Origin: Liriodendron chinense
Taxonomy: Eukaryota > Streptophyta > Magnoliopsida > Magnoliales > Magnoliaceae
Length of the DNA stretch: 64,000 nt
NCBI GenBank assembly: GCA_003013855.2
Contig: ML058372.1
Span: 1-64,000 of the forward strand
Direction: 5' to 3'
The translations under genes were made by a program, and so were the position numbers. Shown piece by piece: positions 20,510 through 32,062 of the stretch. Position 1 is the first letter of the stretch; the number at the start of each line of letters is the position of its first letter. Under the pieces are notes generated by a model. That model was not told where the DNA came from, ran no database searches, and was given only the letters and a program-made list of their open reading frames with translations.

Positions 20510-22462
20510 TGAAATTGCGTCGGGTAGTCTAACACGACACCCTATACATACATGTGCGGAAGCTTAATGAGCAACTAGAATTATGGCTAAACTTATAGGA
20601 GGGGGTGATTAGGACCTTTTTAAAACTCTTTTCGCCTACTTAAACAATTCAACAAATTAAACTACGTAAGCGACTAACACTTTGGCTTCCAAGCCTAAGT
20701 GGGTCCAATCAAGAGACTAGCAAATGATATGTGCAATCAGCAACCTAGTCTAAACAACTCATGTGGACTAGAGAGGATGGATCAAGAAATGCTCAAGTCA
20801 ACATGAGGTAGTGAAAGTACATCTTGTGAGTGTGGATGTGCCTATCAAGAGCCGAGCATGCATTCCTAACTAAGCATTCATAATTAACCTATTTAAACAC
20901 AATGCATAAAGAGAAATGTGCTCAAGAACAATCACAAACACAAGGATGTATAGTGGTTCGACTACTTGTCTACTCCACTCCCGGTTCAAGTACTCAACCC
21001 CTTTGAGCACACCGGCATTCACTGGGGAGTTTAAATCTGGTTCCTCCCAACCAAGGTGTTTTAATTCGGATCCACCCAACCGGGGAGTTTACAGGTTCCT
21101 TCCAACCTACACGTTTACACCCGTGTTGGTGGCTCTCCCTTGGAGACTCTGTTTAGGCCGACTAACGTGCCAAGGAATGGCTGACGTCCCTAGATTTTAG
21201 GCCCAACTAATAGGCCAAGGATCGGCTAACGACCCTAGGTCGAGTTTGTCAAACAAACTCTACGCTCAACTCTCACAGGGAATTGAGTGGATGGACTCCT
21301 AACAAGACAACCTTACTGTCGGATTGAGCCCCTTTGTAACGCCGCTTTGGGTTGCTTCTTCCCGCTCTCCCATGCTTGAATCATCTCCCCTTGTGCTCCC
21401 CCGATCTTTGACGCCTCCGCTTTGCCAAGGCTTCAGCTCCAAGATCAGCTACCTTGCATGTGATGCTTTAATGGAGATGCCCAAGGTGCCAGGGAATGGT
21501 GAATCCTCTACAAATGGTAGGAAATGGGTTTCCTAGAGGAATACACCTATTTGGACTCCTAGGTAGTGTTTAGACAAGGGATTTAACTATCATCAAGGTG
21601 TCTAAACCCTAGGAATCAAGAGGGAACAAGTTCATTCTCAAGATTCCATTGAATGGCCCAAGCTTGTGATGAAAACACAAGGAGAATGACTTGCTTTGGT
21701 TTGGAATAGAGCCTCTAATGATCTCTAGCAATGGTGGCTTCTATCTCCTCAAAATCCCCTCTCTTAGCTAAAAATGAACCCCCATCTTTAAATAGATTTT
21801 CTTCCAACGGTCAAAAAATGGGCAGATTCGCGCATCTCTGATTGATTAGAAGAAGGTCCGATTGATCGGAGACCAGTCCGATTGATCGGAGACATGTCCG
21901 ATTGATCGGAATTTAGTCTAGAGAATTCTCTGGAGGATTTTTTCGATTGATCGGAACATTGTCCGATTGATCTGACTGACCCCTTCCGATGGATCGAAAG
22001 ATTGTCCGATTGATCAGAAATATGTCCAGTGGGTTTTCAAGGTTGCTGGAACAATTTTCGATTGATCGGAGCTTCTGTCTGATTGATCGAAGTCCTATCG
22101 GAGCCATCGTCCGATTGATCGGAGATCAATCGAAAACTGTTGTTTGAGCTGTTTTGATTACAGCAGCTTCCACCTCTTTAATTAGTCTAACTTATCATGT
22201 TTTTCATGGAGTTCTAAGACTAATAATGATGACTAAGGGTATACCTAGTTGGTCCAAGTCATCTAAGAGATTATGGGTTAGGTTTTGGTCAAGGCAAGGC
22301 ACACCAAGGCATCACTTTTACCTGTTTCTTCTTCCTTGATACAGCAGGACCACTTGAGTCTTCGGTCTTCATTCTTCACTAAACTCAACCGACACTAGAC
22401 TCACTGACCTAAGTAATTGACAAACAAGGTGCACTAGTATGCCAAAGAAATGTGCACTAACA
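20510..22462 (-). repeat. Copia LTR D2 (5' LTR in element orientation)
   Basis: 1953 bp, near-identical to D1. It is next to the PBS and so drives transcription on the minus strand. It contains the second GATTGATCGG cluster. Confidence 0.9.
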
Positions 22463-22780
22463 TTATAAGCATAAGTATTTTTCTATGATTCAATCAACCT
22501 CCACTACCCCCCAACGTAAGTCGCTACGTGATTACTGGGTTGAAAATAACAAAAGTGTTCCACCAAGTTTAACAGGAGGTAGGAATAAGAAAAAGGACCG
22601 GGGGAGTAATGACCAACTGGTAAAGACATTGCGTGATCACTTATATGGTTATGCCTATCAACCACCTTATCAGTCTTCGTCATATAACACGTATGGTCTT
22701 CATCGAGAGAGTCCTCACACCTGTTTTGCTATTGTTTCACGCATGTTTTGCTCGGGACTAGCAAAATGCTGGTTGGGGTG
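22463..22780 (+). mobile_element. B-family internal remnant, right part (B1)
   Basis: After the TTATA duplication the B ORF resumes with KSLRDYWVENN and VKTLRDHLYGYAYQPPY units, then jumps near 22720 to the end of the 3' noncoding region, so about 2.5 kb is deleted. The terminal hairpin (22746-22766) and GGTTGGGGTG tract lead straight into LTR B2. Confidence 0.8.
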
Positions 22781-23117
22781 TGTGTTGAGCCTCTAATTTA
22801 TACATTTGCCAACCCATTACATCACATTATATGCATGGTTTTCATGTTTAAAGGACTCATCTAATACATGTTTTTGTGATTGTAGGAATGAGAGGGAAAC
22901 TTCACCAATTCATGATTAAAAGAGTCACTTTGGACACCTTGAGGATCAAAGGAAGAAAGCCTAAGAATGAAAGAAAGAAGTTATGGAAGATGGAGTTGAA
23001 AGACAAAGAAAAACACAGAAGAAATCATGTTAAAAGACCTGACAGGGCCAGAAAAAGCAAAGTGCAGAGCACCAGGGCCATGAAAGTTAAATGTAGAAAG
23101 TTACAGTTTCTGAAGAT

Positions 23118-23495
23118 TGATCCAAAGATTGATCCATCGATTGATCGCTCAGCCTAAGCGATTGATCGACAGACTTGAGCGATTGATCGCTCACAGCAGA
23201 AATTTGACAGAATTGTTGCTGGAGAGAAGTGAAAAATTGCAATTGATCGCCCAGCCCGAGCGATTGATCGCCCATCCCATAGATCAATTGCCAGAATGCA
23301 GATTTTTAAGAAATTTGGAGAAAACTCTCTGGACACTTTTTGCACCCTCCGATTGATCGCTGGACACTGATCGATTGATCGCCAGAAGTGACCGATTGAT
23401 CTCTCAGCCAGCCGATTAATCGCCAGATCTGAAAAAGGCAGTTTTTACAGTTATTTGAACTAGCGATTGATCGCCCGGTCTGAGCGATCAATCGA
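23118..23495. repeat. GATTGATCG palindrome cluster in LTR B2
   Basis: Copies read mostly CGATTGATCGC; some are reversed (GATCAATCG) or altered (GATTAATCG). The B3 counterpart is at about 27829-28208. Confidence 0.85.
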
Positions 23496-23548
23496 CAATG
23501 CGCCCAGTTTAGAAATTTCCAAGTCTGGCTCCGATTTTCTCTGCGCAA

Positions 23549-23565
23549 TGCGTAAATTTTACGCA
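23549..23565 (+). promoter_or_regulatory. TGCGTAA/TTACGCA inverted repeat
   Basis: TGCGTAAATTTTACGCA lies between the palindrome cluster and the TATA box. Counterparts: 28262-28278 (B3), 50807-50822 (G2) and 48674-48699 (C2); weaker in G1 and the C-type fragment. Confidence 0.5.
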
Positions 23566-23602
23566 AATTCTCGAAGATTCTTCGTTTGTGGGATATGAAA
23601 GC

Positions 23603-23610
23603 TATAAAAG
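23603..23610 (+). promoter_or_regulatory. TATA box of LTR B2
   Basis: TATAAAAG about 110 nt after the last GATTGATCG copy. Confidence 0.75.
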
Positions 23611-23752
23611 GAGACCTCCACCTCATTCCTAGGGCATCTAGCAACGTGGGGAGCAAAGAGATCAAGACATAAGAGGCTTCCTAGCCTTCTACAATTAGTT
23701 TTCTTCTTCTTCTAGTTCTAGTTTCTCGTTTTTAATGTTTTCTTTTAGTTAA

Positions 23753-23774
23753 CCTTTTAGCTAGAGCTAAGAGG
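23753..23774 (+). other. R-region hairpin, LTR B2
   Basis: CCTTTTAGC-TAGA-GCTAAGAGG, nine pairs including one G-U, 150 nt after the TATA box. B3 has the same at 28466-28487. Confidence 0.65.
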
Positions 23775-24377
23775 TGAAGTTTGTAGTTTGTTTCACTGCT
23801 TTAATTCGTTTCTTCAAGTACCCTTTACTTCAATTATGGATTTTTAAGTTCTAATTTGAATAAAGTTTGGTTTTTTAGAAGTTTTGTGAGAGTTTGTGTA
23901 CTCCGGACATGAGTTCCTTGCAATTCTCTGAGATTACCATGATTGGATTGATTAAATTCGAATTGTAGTAACCCTTGAGCATGCCATAGTCCATAGGCAT
24001 GGCTGTTACTCCGAAGGCTACAAGTTCAAGTTCTATGTGCTTCATTAGAACTAGAAATCCGATTTTCAGATTTAAGTGGGACTGTTTGTGCTTGAATGTT
24101 ATATCTTCCAATTAGATGAGAGATAGGACTTTGATTCTAATTGTGTTGTACTTGGATTAATGGATTAGCATTGGACGACAAGTGGATCCTTGATGCTCTA
24201 GTTCTTCTTATTTTCAGATTTTCCTATTTCATGTAAAAAACTATCTTCATAAACTCTTATATTCTAGTTATTAGAATAGTTGAAATTGTTTGCCTCTTTC
24301 CCTGTGGATCGACCTCGGTCTTACCAAGTTTTATTACTACATCGCAGCCTTACACTTGAGTCGAGCGAACAAGTTTT

Positions 24378-24395
24378 TGGTGCCGTTGCCGGGGA
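24378..24395 (+). other. Primer-binding site of B2, tRNA-Asp type
   Basis: TGGTGCCGTTGCCGGGGA has one mismatch to the tRNA-Asp complement, 7 nt after the LTR. Confidence 0.9.
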
Positions 24396-24634
24396 AAAGG
24401 TTGAACGGTTCCAATTGTTCTAGTAGCTATAGAGTAGTTGTAGTTAGGTAGGATTTTCAGTTTTTATAGAAGTAGATTTTTTATTTTTTTTAGATAACTA
24501 ACACTTTTTTGTTTGATTTTGTAGGACATTGTTGCTGACATAGATCTCACTCTACTGGGTAACATCTCCCCATCTCCCTTCTTTTTGTTCTTCTTTCTAT
24601 ATTAGGGTAGTTTTCAATTTCTTAAAATTTCATC

Positions 24635-26382
24635 ATGTATGATTGGACGAATGGTGCATATAAGCATCTTTTGGAGGATGAGATGTCGGATTGGGGGACC
24701 CAAACTCATTATGATCAGGATCCCTCCAAGCATGAATATTTTTCTGAGATTCAAAGAACCTCCACTACCTCCCCACGTAAGACGATGCGTGATTACATTA
24801 ATGAAAACAATACACATATTGAGACACAACGTAAGACGATGGGGGATTACCGGAACGAAGCAAAATTGGATAATCATCCGGGAAAAACATTACGTGATTA
24901 CCGGATTGAAAATAACATGAGTGTTCCACCGGTTATGGTAGGAGGTGTGCAACAACAAAAGGAACAGGTGAATAGTAGTCAATCGGTTAAGACAATGCGT
25001 GATTACTTGTATGGATATGCCTATCAACCATCATATAACTTTTCATCCTACAATGCGTACGGTCTTAATTGAGAAAACCACCATTCTCCTTGTTCAAGGG
25101 AGGAACCAACCATGGTTATTAACAATCACCCTAAAACGTCTTCCTCTTTTGATGATAAGTATACACAAATGCTTGAGGAAATATGGAATGAGTATGTGGA
25201 TGAACAATTAAATCAAGCTTCCTCACCATCTTATGAAGACGTTGAGCCCGAAATTGGGGGCATCGAATCAATCCCCTCTAATGAGGAGGATGGGGCTACC
25301 CAAGTCCCACCTTCTTCGGATTTAATGGATAGACTTTTAAAGGAGATTGATTTCGATGATCCCAATGTCATCATCAATTATGGTGAGTCCACTATCTCTT
25401 TTGGATGCATTGAACTTAATGATGAAGAGATTTCAATGACGGTTGACGAACCCGAGGAATCCATAAAATTTGAAAGTGGTAGTGGGGTTGCCTACAATGA
25501 GGGTTTGGTGAATGGTTATGAACCTATGGTTTCTTTTTCCCAAGGGCATAATGATTATGAGTCTCTAGAGGATATGCATGCTAGAGAGATGGCCGAGGTT
25601 GATATTTTTGAGTCACTCCACCAACTTGCTATGTTTAATTTTAATGTTGAGAATAAGACTCCCATGAGTGAAAATTCAGATTCTTTGGATGAATGCTTGG
25701 CTCACTTTGAAAATTTAAACGACCCCATTATTCAAGAGATTGTTAAAGCCTTGCATACTTCCGACTTGGTGCCTCATACTAGTTATGGAGAACCTAGTTT
25801 GGAAGAATTCCACTCCATGGAGGGAGAGTCCCTCACCATCGAAACTGAATTTTTGCACTCACTCAAGCAAGATCATGATCCTTCATCCGACTATCTCGAT
25901 TTCCTGGAGGAATGCTTGGCCCAATGTTATGATCTTGATGATGAGATGATTAAGGAGTTGGACATTTTGTTAGACATGGTGTTGGTGCCTGAAGAACACC
26001 ATTCCACTATTTTACACTCTTTACCATTGTTTGTGGAAGCACCATATAATTCTGAAATTGTGGAAGAGACAACTTGAACTGAAGAATACACGATAAATGT
26101 CTCTCCACCATCATGGGTCCTTCAGCCCATTGAAATTCTGATTGGGAGGACCCGTTTTTAATCGATCATAACCCATATCAGAATTTGAGGAGATATCTTT
26201 TTGCTGCTGTCATCTCCTCCTTTTATGCATGTGGTGCACAATACGATTGGTCTTCAATGATAATAAGCACACATGCTTACTGTCGAGCAGGACTTTGGAT
26301 GGTCCTCATGAGAAATTTATTGAAATTCATGAAGATCCTGCTCAACTTTGATCATGTAGTTGATCGGAGTAATCAAAGGTAG
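24635..26382 (+). pseudogene. B-family compacted Gag-Pol-derived ORF, broken
   Basis: Starts MYDWTNGAYKHLLEDE and aligns throughout with the F ORF at 59293-61040. In-frame stops end reading at 25070-25072 (TGA where F has TGG) and 26075-26077, and a one-base loss near 26137 shifts the frame before the conserved end. Four KTMRDY/KTLRDY units occupy the N-terminal third, followed by blocks resembling YEPMVSFSQ, DECLAHFENLNDP and FLEECLAQ, and CRAGLWMVLMRNLLK at the end. The acidic middle and lack of enzyme motifs match family A. The ORF is clearly decayed here, whereas the F copy is open for 514 codons. Confidence 0.8.
26285..26343 (+). other. 59-nt conserved inverted-repeat segment (B2)
   Basis: GAGCAGGA/TCCTGCTC arms kept at the same 59-nt span as in family A although the reading frame upstream is broken. 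Confidence 0.5.
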
Positions 26383-27458
26383 GTAGGTAGGTTAGGATTT
26401 ATTTTTTTGCAATTAGGATTGAATAAGTCTCATCAAGACAATGGAAGATGCTAGCATTGATCAACTTGTTACCTCAGGTATTCTCGTTCTCACTCTCCTT
26501 TGTTTTATTCATTGCTCTCATGTCATGCTTATTGTATATCTTGTTACATTGAGGACAATGTAAGATTTTGGTTGGGGGGTAAGATGAGACTCCTCATCTA
26601 GCAGTTTGTAATATTTCGAGCATCATATGTGCAATTTTTTTGAATTTTCTAAAAATTCAAAACTTTTTTGAAAAACTTTATTTCTATGCATTCGAGATGA
26701 CACGAGTATAAGAAAAGGAGATACGAAGTGAGTGATGTTGCAAGTCTTGAACTTCTCTTAATATAATGGTTTTTTATGCGAATTCCCCTATTTATGTGAT
26801 TGATAATTTGAACACTCTTACACCTAGTTCACGTTACACGATTTTCATGGTTGAAGGGATTATGTGATTTGTGGGTTAGCTAGACTTAGATTTGAGGTGT
26901 TGAGGAACCAAGTCGGGGTACTTTGTCCATCCTTGTCCATGGGAAAATAATGAAAGATATGGATTTTTAAAAATCCTATCTAATTTAAAAGAAAAAGGAA
27001 AAGAAAGGATGAAATTGGGAATGAAGGAAAAATGGTGGAAAATTCTGAAAAGGGCTACCTATTATCAACCGGGGGATGGTCTACCCGTAACCAAAGCCGG
27101 AAATGGGACATAGTGTGAAAGTCGTCGGAAGGACAGTAAGACAAATTCCTGTCATAGGCTTGTTGTTACTCTGTACACCTTGAAATCTATAGTTTAGTTG
27201 ATCCACGAAGAAGATAATCTCAGAAACTCATGAGATGAACTTTCACTATGCACACTAGGTTGAAGTTGTTCGAGTTCTTCTATTTATCAATCAATCAGCG
27301 AAAATTTCATGTAGACACTTATTATGCTTTGAGAGTTAATGTTTCAACTTCTATCACCCAATTTCTCCAAATTTTATACTTGTGTATGTCTTAGAGTGGA
27401 TAGAAACATAGTTTCTGAAGGAGAGTTGGTTTTGGAGGTTTGAAATTATTCACGCATG
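26383..27458 (+). other. Noncoding 3' part of B internal region
   Basis: No gene. An internal hairpin with 8-bp arms TTACATTG/CAATGTAA at 26544-26563 is followed by GGTTGGGGGG at 26570-26579. The rest is AT-rich and collinear with the F and C internal regions. Confidence 0.75.
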
Positions 27459-27493
27459 TTTTGCTCGGGACTAGCAAAAAGATGGTTGGGGGG
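27459..27493 (+). other. Terminal hairpin and polypurine tract (B2)
   Basis: TTTTGCT/AGCAAAA stem at 27459-27479, then GGTTGGGGGG directly before LTR B3. Confidence 0.75.
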
Positions 27494-29087
27494 TGTGTTG
27501 AGCCTCCAATTTATACATTTGCCAACCCATTACATCACATTATATGCATGGTTTTCAAGTTTAAAGGACTCATCTAATACATGTTTTTGTGATTGTAGGA
27601 ATGAGAAGGAAACTTCACCAATTCATGATTAAAAGAGTCACTTTGGACACCTTGAGGATCAAAGGAAGAAAGCCCAAGAATGAAAGAAAGAAGTTATGGA
27701 AGATGGAGTTGAAAGACAAAGAAAAACACAGAAGAAATCATGTTAAAAGACCTGACAGGGCCAGAAAAACCAAAGTGCAGAGCTGCAGGGCCATGAAAGT
27801 TAAATGCAGAAAGTTGCAGTTTCTGAAGATTGATCCAAAGATTGATCCGTCGATTGATCGCTCAGCCTGAGCGATTGATCGACAGACTTGAGCGATTGAT
27901 CGCTCACAACAGAAATTTGACAGAATTGTTGCTGGAGAGAAGTGAAGAATTGCGATTGATCGCCCAGCCTGAGCGATTGATCGCCCATCCCATAGATCAA
28001 TCGTCAGAATGCAGATTTTTAAGAAATTTGGAGAAAACTCTCTAGACACTTTTTGCACCCTCCGATTGATCGCTGGACACTGATCGATTGATCGCCAGAA
28101 GTGACCGATTGATCTCTCAACCAGCCGATTAATCGCCAGATCCGAAAAAGGCAGTTTTTACAGTTATTTGAACTAGCGATTGATCGCCCGGTCTGAGCGA
28201 TCAATCGACAATGCACCCAGTTTAGAAATTTCCAAGTCTGGCTCCAATTGTCTCTGCGTAGTGCGTAAATTTTACGCAAATTCTCAAAGATTCTTCGTTT
28301 GTGGGGTATGAAAGCTATAAAAGGAAACCTCCATCTCATTCCTAAGGCATCTAGCAATGTGGGGAGCAAAGAGATCAAGACCTAGGAGGCTTCCTAGCCT
28401 TCTACAACTAGTTTTCTTCTTCTTCTAGTTCTAGTTTCTCGTTTTTAATGTTTTCTTTTAGTTAACCTTTTAGCTAGAGCTAAGAGGTGAAGTTTGTAGT
28501 TTGTTTCAACGCTTTAATTCGTTTCTTCAAGTACCCTTTACTTCAATTATGGATTTTTAAGTTCTAATTTGAATAAAGTTTGGTTTTTTAGAAGTTTTGT
28601 GAGAGTTTGTGTACTCCGGACATGAGTTCCTTGCAATTCTCTGAGATTACCATGATTCGGTTGATTGAATTCGAATTGTAGTAACCCTTGAGCATACCAT
28701 AGTCCATAGGCATGGCTGTTACTCCGAAGGCTACAAGTTCAAGTTCTATGTGCTTCATTAGAACTAGAAATCTGATTTTCAGATTTAAGTGGGACTGTTT
28801 GTGCTTGAATGTTATATCTTCCAATTAGATGAGAGATAGGACTTTGATTCTAATTATGTTCTACTTGGATTAATGGATTGGCATTGGACGACTACAAGTG
28901 GATCCTTGATGCTCTAGTTCTTCTTATTTTCAGATTTTCCTATTTCATGTAAAAAACTATCTTCATAAACTCTTATATTCTAGTTATTAGAATAGTTGAA
29001 ATTGTTTACCTCTTTCCCTGTGGATCGACCTCGGTCTTACCGAGTTTTATTACTACATCGCAGCCTTACACTTGAGGCGAGCGAACA
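27494..29087 (+). repeat. LTR B3 (1594 bp)
   Basis: Near-identical to B2. GATTGATCG cluster about 27829-28208, TATA box 28316-28323, R hairpin 28466-28487. It ends GCGAACA and is followed after one base by LTR G1, with no PBS. Confidence 0.9.
28316..28323 (+). promoter_or_regulatory. TATA box of LTR B3
   Basis: TATAAAAG in the same context as B2. Confidence 0.75.
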
Positions 29088-29088
29088 G

Positions 29089-30527
29089 TGTGTTAAGCTC
29101 TAAATTGTGCATATTTTAAATTCCAATTCATCACATATTATACATGGTTTGCATGTTTAAAGACCTATCTAATGCATGGTTTTATGATTCTAGGAATGAG
29201 AGAGAGAGACTTCACCAAATAGATGCTAAAAGACACCTTTTACATACGCTGAAGGTGATAGAAGATGAGCCAAGAGAAGGAGAGAAGAAGCAAGGAGAGG
29301 AGAGAAAGAAGAAAGAAGAAAAAAGCCAAAAATAAGGTCCGACCGGTCATGACCGGTCAGTCACATGGCTTCCCCCTCCTTTGTGTATGCTGGACCTAAG
29401 CCAAGTCAGTTTGACCGGTCGTGACCGGTCGGCGACACTCCCAGTTCAGAAATTTCTATTTTCTTGTTTCGAAATTTCCTATGCAAGTGTGTAAGATGTT
29501 GCGCAAATCTCAAACCTTCTGAGTCGATGGAGCTTCAAATTTATAAAAGGACACCCAGGGCTCGATCTAAGTCATCCTAGAAGATATCTAAATTCAGGGG
29601 AGGTGGAGAGGATCGTCGTGGAGCGTCTACAACTCTTCCAAATGCAGTTTTTCTAGTTTTAAGTAGTTTTTTTAGTTTTAATTCAAATTTGTAATGGTTG
29701 GCTAAACCTCTTAGTTAGGGCTAAGAAGTAAAGCTTATAGTTTTTTACAAGCTTAGTTTGATTTCATTTAAGTACTTTTGGATTTAAAGAAGAACACTTC
29801 TAGTCCTAGTTTGAAATAAAGTTAGTATTTTTAGTTTAATCTTCTATCTCTTGTGATTTTTCTTACATTGGATGTTTTGATTTACTGAGATTGCTCAATA
29901 AGGTGTTGTTGATAGGATTTTCAGTTGTAGAGATCTTAGATCCATCACGATATGTTGGATGCTAGATGATCTTATAAACCAAGTTTCCTAAGTGCTTATC
30001 TAGAACTAAACTAGACGAAGTTCTTATCTTTTGATTTTATCTGAGGTGGATGTTTTGTATGTTGATATTGATTTGATTGAAGTTCAATTCATGCTTCTAA
30101 ATCAAGTCTAGTGACAAGACTTAAGGAAGAATCATAAATGTGATCTCACTTGTTTTATGAAGGATTGGGCTGAGTGATTAGATACGCCCAATGCCTTAGT
30201 TGGTATGACAGAACCATGTCAGTAGATGATCCATCCATGTTAAATGTATTATGATGATTTGATTGCTTCATATTCCGATTGGATAGGAATAGAACTCCAA
30301 TTCCAATTGAGTTATTAGCTTGAATGATTGAATTGGCATTGTGAATGATTATAAGTGGATCCTTGGCACTCTAGTGTTTATTTTCCTGATTTAGTAGATA
30401 GTTTTATGTTCTTAAAATCCATCCTAATTATATAATTTAGAATTGTTATGATAATTCCTGTGGATCGACCTCGGTTTCATCGAGAATTATTACTACATCG
30501 CAGCCTTACCCTTGAGGCGAGCGGACA
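29089..30527 (+). repeat. Solo LTR G1 (C-type backbone)
   Basis: Starts TGTGTTAAGCTC and ends GCGGACA. The ends resemble the C-type LTRs, and two GACCGGTC dimers lie at about 29341 and 29410. TATA box 29542-29549; R hairpin 29707-29728 with one C-A mismatch. No PBS follows; Gag codons begin at once, so it is a solo LTR inserted in a coding region. The start could be 29091, which would give an AGTG duplication. Confidence 0.8.
29542..29549 (+). promoter_or_regulatory. TATA box of LTR G1
   Basis: TATAAAAG, 165 nt before the R hairpin. Confidence 0.65.
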
Positions 30528-31225
30528 AGTGGTACGCGACTCTTGCTCCAGGATCGATACACACTTGGGAACAAATGCAAGAAGCATTCTTGACCAACTT
30601 CTTTTCTTCTAAAAGAGAAGTAAGTCTGATGGAACTAGTGGCTGTACGACAAAGGGAGTTGGAATCCGTTGATAAATTTATCACATGTTGGAGAGCTCTG
30701 AGTGCGTCATGCAAATACCTCTCAGAGGAAGCTGAACAAGTAGAAATGTGTATCGGGTGCATGAAGCAAGAAATTGCTTCCGTACTTATGGGAGCACAAA
30801 TACATATGTTCCATGCCTTTGAAAGCATGATTAAAAAAGTGCCTACTTTTCGCACAGAGCCTACGCGACAGACCTCTAACAGATCTTTGGCCAATGTTAC
30901 AGATAAAGGGAAGGGCAAGGAAGAGTTTCAGAATAAATCAAGGGACAACAGGAGAGAAAGGCAGAATTATTCTATTAACAGACCCGCTGATAGGAGATAT
31001 CGACGATCTAGCCGCCAAGAAGAGTATTCTTTTGCTACCGAAGATATCATCCCTATGATGAATCAATTAGTTGCAGCAGGAACAATTGAATTGCCACAAT
31101 TAAAACGGCCCAATGAAGCAGACAAAACAGAAGACAGAGATTATTGCTATTATCATCACATGTTAGGGAATCATACTCGCAGATGTTATACCATCAAAGC
31201 CATTCTCCAAAGAATGATTGACTGA
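30528..31225 (+). pseudogene. gag: Tat-like Ty3/gypsy Gag, module 1
   Basis: The open frame begins inside the LTR junction and encodes the second half of a Retrotrans_gag domain (KWYATLAPGSIHTWEQMQEA, then FLTNFFSSKRE and ESVDKFITCWRAL). A basic linker and a knuckle-like YCYYHHMLGNHTRRC follow near residue 210. Reading continues after a frameshift near 31215 as a lysine-rich tail. The first half of the domain is missing upstream because LTR G1 occupies the junction; it may lie on the far side of the nested insertions. Gag would be the capsid and RNA-binding protein. The element is plus-strand and the oldest layer in the window. Confidence 0.75.
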
Positions 31226-31660
31226 GTTATTGGGAAAGAAAAAAGACAAAGGAAAGAAAGCAATCACAAACGTGGTGTCCGTAAAAAGTATGCAACGTCG
31301 GCAAAAATTGTCTTCAGTACTCCTTCCAGGAAGACTTAGTCTAGAGTTGAGGAATAAGAAGTACAACCCACGCAGAGCATGACAGTGTCCGCCACTCCAG
31401 GGGAAAGCCAAAGACAAAAAAGGATCGATGCCATGTTAAAGGTCAAAGCCCGTCGTCCATCTAAACGTCGCAGGGCACATAAGACCTCAAACAGGGAGAT
31501 GATCCTATTCTTGGTACACGAGTCTCCTCTTGATCACTTACTCCGATACAAAAAATAATGTGATCACCAAGGGGTCAGTAAGGAACAGATGGTAAGACAG
31601 TTTTAAGAAACATTGATTGGGCCAACCAAAGAATGGAATGAATCAAGAATCCCATGAGAG

Positions 31661-32062
31661 ATGCAAACCTGGGAACAGCTTCGCAAATTATTCATGTTGA
31701 GATTCTGGGTACCAAGAAGAGCGGTTCTCCTGACAGAATTGATAAGATGGGAAATTACTCCAGGAGAATGCCCACATCAATATACTATGAAATGGAGAAA
31801 TGCAATAACCAGTTCATATAAATTACTCGAACATACAGAGATAGAAATAGTTGGGTCATGCGTAGAGAGTATATGAATGAAAGCCGTAAACAGATACAAG
31901 CCATGCACCCTGTTTAACCTGATGAAAGAAGTTGCGATGATGGGGCCTGCGGTCAACCAAGAACGACAAGTCATACATTTCTTCAGCAACACACATGCTG
32001 ATAGAGTGAAGCAAATGCTAAATTATGTGTCGACCAGTCCGCTAAAACAAATAAATTTCTGA
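31661..32062 (+). pseudogene. Gag-like module 2
   Basis: TWEQLRKLFMLRFWVPRRA, then ECPHQYTMKWRNAI repeats the pattern of module 1 (TWEQMQEAFLTNFFSSKRE), so this is a second copy of the C-terminal half of the Gag capsid domain. One in-frame TGA at 31874-31876 splits it. It may be a duplication within a single large Gag or a second element's remnant. No zinc knuckle is seen. Confidence 0.55.

Larger units (their letters stand above)
16567..22462 (-). mobile_element. Ty1/copia element D, gag-only
   Basis: A complete 5.9 kb insertion on the minus strand: LTRs at 16567-18516 and 20510-22462, a tRNA-iMet PBS, a gag pseudogene and a PPT. The 5-bp direct repeat TTATA flanks it exactly (16562-16566 and 22463-22467). 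The internal region is only about 2.0 kb and contains no integrase or reverse transcriptase, so it is a gag-retaining non-autonomous element. Removing it restores continuity of the B internal ORF region. Confidence 0.93.
22781..24371 (+). repeat. LTR B2 (1591 bp)
   Basis: TGTGTTGAGCC to GCGAACA, preceded by a G-rich tract and followed by a PBS. About a dozen GATTGATCG-type palindromes span 23118-23495. The TGCGTAA/TTACGCA inverted repeat is at 23549-23565, TATA box at 23603-23610, R hairpin at 23753-23774 and U5 hairpin at 24314-24328. Confidence 0.9.

Noticed and set aside
22876..23157. 93-codon lysine-rich ORF in LTR B2 and B3
   Set aside because: Lies in U3, is purine-rich by composition and runs into the palindrome cluster; no family resemblance.
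23118..23495. CRISPR or integron-like reading of the palindrome clusters
   Set aside because: Spacing is irregular, spacers are shared between LTR copies, and they lie inside LTR U3 regions.
29089..30527. G1 as the 5' LTR of the Tat-like element that follows
   Set aside because: No PBS follows, Gag codons start mid-domain at the junction, and the LTR belongs to the C-type group.
29087..30531. AGTG as target duplication of G1
   Set aside because: Only 4 bp, and it overlaps the last base of LTR B3; too weak to claim.
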